Source of the DNA: Chlamydiales bacterium
GTDB taxonomy: Bacteria > Chlamydiota > Chlamydiia > Chlamydiales > JACKPQ01
NCBI GenBank assembly: GCA_024233455.1
Contig: JACKPP010000001.1
Span: forward strand, 682,001 to 746,000
Direction: 5' to 3'
Length of the DNA: 64,000 nucleotides
Shown in pieces: positions 61,218 through 64,000 of the stretch; position 1 is the first letter of the stretch, and each line of letters starts with the position of its first letter. Under the pieces are notes generated by a model, which worked only from the letters and a program-made list of their open reading frames with translations, was not told where the DNA came from and did no database searches. The translations under genes were made by a program, and so were the position numbers.

Positions 61218-63531
61218 AAGACTGTTAATTTTAAGCGTTTTATCGCTAGCGTTACAGGCTCAAACCATTGAAGCAAAACGCGCAGAGTACGCTCTGCAGC
61301 AAGAAAAATCCTCCGATCAAGGAACGGCGTTTTTAAAGGATTTGAATACCGAATTGGCACTGCTCCGCAAGGATTTAGCTGCAGCTTATCGAGAAGCTGC
61401 CAGAGCCCATTCTTTGGGTGGTGATGTGAAAGACTGGCTTGATGAGGTGAACCATTTGCGCGCTGATATTGCCGCTTTGGAAGAGCATTTTCGTAGGCTG
61501 AATGTAGAGGAGGCTGAGAGAGGAGAGGAAGGTTATGGGCTGTGGGATCAAGAGGAGTCGACAATTGGTCAGTTAGTCATGGAGTATGGCGCGCCTGATT
61601 TTCTTTATGTAATTCCCCCGGAGATTATGAATCAGAAGATCAGCTTGCATTCAATGATACCGATTCCTCGACAGTCTTGGAATGAGCTTTTAGAGGTCAT
61701 TTTGTCGCAAAATGGCGTGGGAGTCAAGCAGATGGGTCCAATGGTGCGCCAATTGTACCAGTATAAGCAAGATTTGATGGCGGTCCATGATGTCATCGCC
61801 AGCCGTAAAAGTTTGGATGTTTTCCCCGATCATAGCCGCATTTTATTTGTCTTTACGCCGAAGTCTGAAGATATTAAGAGCGTTTTTTATTTTTTTGAGC
61901 GCTTCCGCGATCCAAAACGCACATATGTCCATCAAGTGGGTAATAAGCTGGCAATTGCATCGACAGTAGATGAGGTGAAAAAACTCCTGCTTCTCTACGA
62001 TGCCGTTTGGGAAGAGGGGCAGCAGCGCACGACAAAGGTGATTTCACTTTCTAAGTTATCTCCCCAAGAGATGGAAAAAGTTTTAAAGGCTTATTTTGGT
62101 GCTTCGACCGATATGGGGCGTATGACAGTGGCCAAAGGTGGCGCGCATTTAACGGTTTTACCTCTAAATCAAGAGGGATCACTGGCACTTGTGGGCATGA
62201 AAGATACGGTGGAACGCGCCGAAGCTCTGATCAAGGAACTGGAGGAGCAAATTCAGGATCCGATGGAGATGACAGTCTACTGGTATACTTGTCGACATAG
62301 CGACCCGGTGGATTTGGCCGATGTACTGGAAAGGGTGTATTCAACGCTGGTGCATTCATCGGTAGAAGGCGCTGTAGCAGAGGCGGAAAAGTGTGCGCTT
62401 AAAACGGATGTTGATGTGCGCGTCACCCCCCCTAATTTTGGTATTCCGACATCTCCATCAGCGATAAGTCCAGAGCCGGTTAAACCGGGCAGGTTAGCAT
62501 CACAAGTACAGAAATCAAAGTCGTTGAATTTTATTCCCTACGCTAAAACTGGATCCATCATGATGGTGGTGCGTCGTGATACACTTCCAAAGCTTCAAGA
62601 ACTGCTCAAGAAATTGGATGTACCCAAGAAAATGGTGCAGATCGATGTGTTGATTTTTGAGCGTAAATTGAATTCGAAGAATAATTTCGGATTAAATATT
62701 TTGAAGATGGGATCGGCCGCCAGCCAAAAACACAGAGGAGGCCTTAGTTATGAGGATTTCTCCGGAGCTAAGAATCCTGGAATTTTAGATTTTTTCTTGA
62801 GCCGTAAGGCTTCTAGTTGGTTTCCGGCATTTGATGTGGCTTATAGCTTTTTGCTATCGCAAGAAGATATCCGCGTCAACGCAGCGCCTACAATCACTAC
62901 TATTAATCAAACTCCCGCTAAAATTGCGATCGTAGAGGAAATTTCGATCAATAATGGCGCAGCTCCTGTGGAAAGTAACGGGGTGACGGTGTTTGAAAAG
63001 TCTTTTACGCGTAATCAGTTTGGTATCACGCTTGTGATCACGCCGACAGTGCATGAACCAGAGCTTGGCGATGAAGATGACAAGCGCTACGTCACGCTCG
63101 AGACCAATATCACCTTCGATAATCCTCAGGAATCTTCGCGCGAAGATCAACCAAACGTTGACCGCTCCAATATTGAAAATCAGGTGCGCGTACTCGATGG
63201 AGAAACCTTGATTTTGGGTGGCATTCGCCGTAAAACCTCAGAAGATACCAACGAAAAACTGCCGTTTTTGGGCGAAATACCAGGGATTGCCAAGCTGTTT
63301 GGTACATCGCGCATGACAGATAAGATGCGCGAGTTGTTTGTCTTTATCACCCCTCACGTCATTGTACACCCAGGTGAAGATGCTAAAAAGCTGCGCGAAG
63401 AGGCTTTAAAAAAGCGCGCTGGCGATATCCCCGAGTTTTTGCAACGTTTAAAAGAGGCGCAGGATAAGCAAAAAAGTACAAAACTTGAAAATAGCTTTGA
63501 TGTGATTTTTGGTCGCAAACATGAACGCTAA
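61204..63531 (+). CDS. gspD: Type II secretion secretin
   Basis: 775 residues. Signal peptide 1-24 (LILSVLSLALQAQTIEA in part), a coiled-coil N-domain (LNTELALLRKDLAAAYREAA in part), N-domains with repeated beta-alpha folds (AHLTVLPLNQEGSLALVGMKDTVERAEALI in part), and the secretin domain from about 470: VPKKMVQIDVLIFERKL, VNAAPTITTINQTPAKI, TLETNITFDN, and LILGGIRRKTSEDTNEKLPFLGEIPGIAKLFG in parts. It forms the outer-membrane channel. The C-terminal tail after PHVIVHPG is charged. Matches CT572 by position. Confidence 0.92.
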   Translation: MTMIKRLLILSVLSLALQAQTIEAKRAEYALQQEKSSDQGTAFLKDLNTELALLRKDLAAAYREAARAHSLGGDVKDWLDEVNHLRADIAALEEHFRRLNVEEAERGEEGYGLWDQEESTIGQLVMEYGAPDFLYVIPPEIMNQKISLHSMIPIPRQSWNELLEVILSQNGVGVKQMGPMVRQLYQYKQDLMAVHDVIASRKSLDVFPDHSRILFVFTPKSEDIKSVFYFFERFRDPKRTYVHQVGNKLAIASTVDEVKKLLLLYDAVWEEGQQRTTKVISLSKLSPQEMEKVLKAYFGASTDMGRMTVAKGGAHLTVLPLNQEGSLALVGMKDTVERAEALIKELEEQIQDPMEMTVYWYTCRHSDPVDLADVLERVYSTLVHSSVEGAVAEAEKCALKTDVDVRVTPPNFGIPTSPSAISPEPVKPGRLASQVQKSKSLNFIPYAKTGSIMMVVRRDTLPKLQELLKKLDVPKKMVQIDVLIFERKLNSKNNFGLNILKMGSAASQKHRGGLSYEDFSGAKNPGILDFFLSRKASSWFPAFDVAYSFLLSQEDIRVNAAPTITTINQTPAKIAIVEEISINNGAAPVESNGVTVFEKSFTRNQFGITLVITPTVHEPELGDEDDKRYVTLETNITFDNPQESSREDQPNVDRSNIENQVRVLDGETLILGGIRRKTSEDTNEKLPFLGEIPGIAKLFGTSRMTDKMRELFVFITPHVIVHPGEDAKKLREEALKKRAGDIPEFLQRLKEAQDKQKSTKLENSFDVIFGRKHER

Positions 63532-64000
63532 GTACGCTTCATTGGTTAGTGAGGAGGAGCTTGAAGCTCTGCAACTGGCTGAACGATTCGGTTTAGAAAT
63601 CGCTTTTGATGTGATCGATCGACCCCTTGTCGTCGGACATTCTCGCAAAGTCTCTTATGCCTTTGCCAAGCACAAAAGCCTGCTGCCCATTGAAGAGCGA
63701 GAGGACGGATCACTTGTGGTGGCATTCTCAAAGCCTGCCGATCTGGAGGCTATAGAAGAGGTGCGTTGTCTGACAGGACAGGTAATTGAAGAGGTGTTTT
63801 GCCCCAAAAGTCAGCTAGAGCGGGCCATAGAGCGCTGCTACCATCGCCAAGGTAGTGAGATGCTGGCAGATCTGGAAGAGGGTGAAGAGACTGCTGGTGG
63901 GGCAGATGATGAAGAATACGACCTTTTAGAGCAGGCCTCTAACTCCCCTGTGATTCGCATGCTCAACGCTATTTTGGCAGAAGCCATTCAGCAAGGGGCA
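63521..64000 (+). CDS. gspE: Type II secretion ATPase, N-terminal part
   Basis: Starts at the ATG at 63521, overlapping the gspD stop by 11 bases; the 160 residues here run off the window end. The N-terminal domain reads YASLVSEEELEALQLAERFG, VAFSKPADLEAIEEV and NSPVIRMLNAILAEAIQQG, the last being the start of the conserved GspE core where a DIHIE segment normally follows. It powers type II secretion and would pair with the GspL-like protein at 1061. Position fits CT571. Confidence 0.9.
   Translation, partial: MNAKYASLVSEEELEALQLAERFGLEIAFDVIDRPLVVGHSRKVSYAFAKHKSLLPIEEREDGSLVVAFSKPADLEAIEEVRCLTGQVIEEVFCPKSQLERAIERCYHRQGSEMLADLEEGEETAGGADDEEYDLLEQASNSPVIRMLNAILAEAIQQGA

Overview
This window looks like chromosome from a Chlamydiota member outside the Chlamydiaceae (a Waddlia/Parachlamydia-type amoeba-associated relative). 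The evidence is blocks of genes in the Chlamydia trachomatis order (as I remember the CT numbering), a chromosomal ParA plus pGP6-D-like pair, chlamydial outer-membrane proteins, and genes that Chlamydiaceae usually lack, such as glucokinase, GT10 fucosyltransferase-like enzymes and a TnpB element. The genus is inferred from recall of families; no search was run.

Layout. 1-6280 (+): end of an OppA-like protein, a small exported protein, a GspL/PilM-like and GspM-like pair, a MORN-repeat lipoprotein and formyltetrahydrofolate cyclo-ligase (CT646-CT649-like), then YggT and a tRNA-dihydrouridine synthase. 6368-10063 (-): two paralogous outer-membrane barrels and glucokinase. 10436-15294: recA, then a rearranged GT10 / ispA / GlmU-like / GT10 block with leftover pieces of recA and ispA. 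15564-18462: tRNA-Pro, ung, dapA and an exported methyltransferase. 18512-23333 (-): purB, pGP6-D-like, parA, thrS. 23410-27675 (+): CT580-like protein, a MOMP-like porin, an MFS transporter. 27727-38455: LplT-like transporter, then recC-recB-recD and a PBP4-type carboxypeptidase. 38452-43556: two GT8-like transferases, rpsT, a DUF3592-like protein, a CoiA-like protein, rpoD, tRNA-Ala. 43614-49214: aspartate/tyrosine aminotransferase, mreC, a membrane protein, a BTB-domain ORF and a TnpB-type insertion sequence that split a neighbouring gene. 49276-51922 (-): two glycerophosphotransferase-like proteins and a coiled-coil protein. 52044-59182: mutY, a copper-type P-ATPase, membrane proteins, folKP and folB. 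59408-64000: a decayed gene, then a CT573-like protein, gspD and the start of gspE.

The genes cover recombination and repair (RecA, RecBCD, Ung, MutY), envelope and secretion (type II secretion at both ends of the window, porins, MreC, PBP4), folate and lysine/diaminopimelate synthesis, and host-interaction candidates (BTB domain, GT10, exported methyltransferase).

The most unusual signal is a 19-bp near-palindrome, ATGTAAARCNGYTTTACAT, present eight times at 4.7-10.4 kb spacing both inside and between genes, together with an excess of its half-site ATGTAAAGCC. A second strong signal is the recA/ispA/GT10 duplication scar. A third is the TnpB element, whose removal on paper restores a 40-codon reading-frame extension to the interrupted gene.
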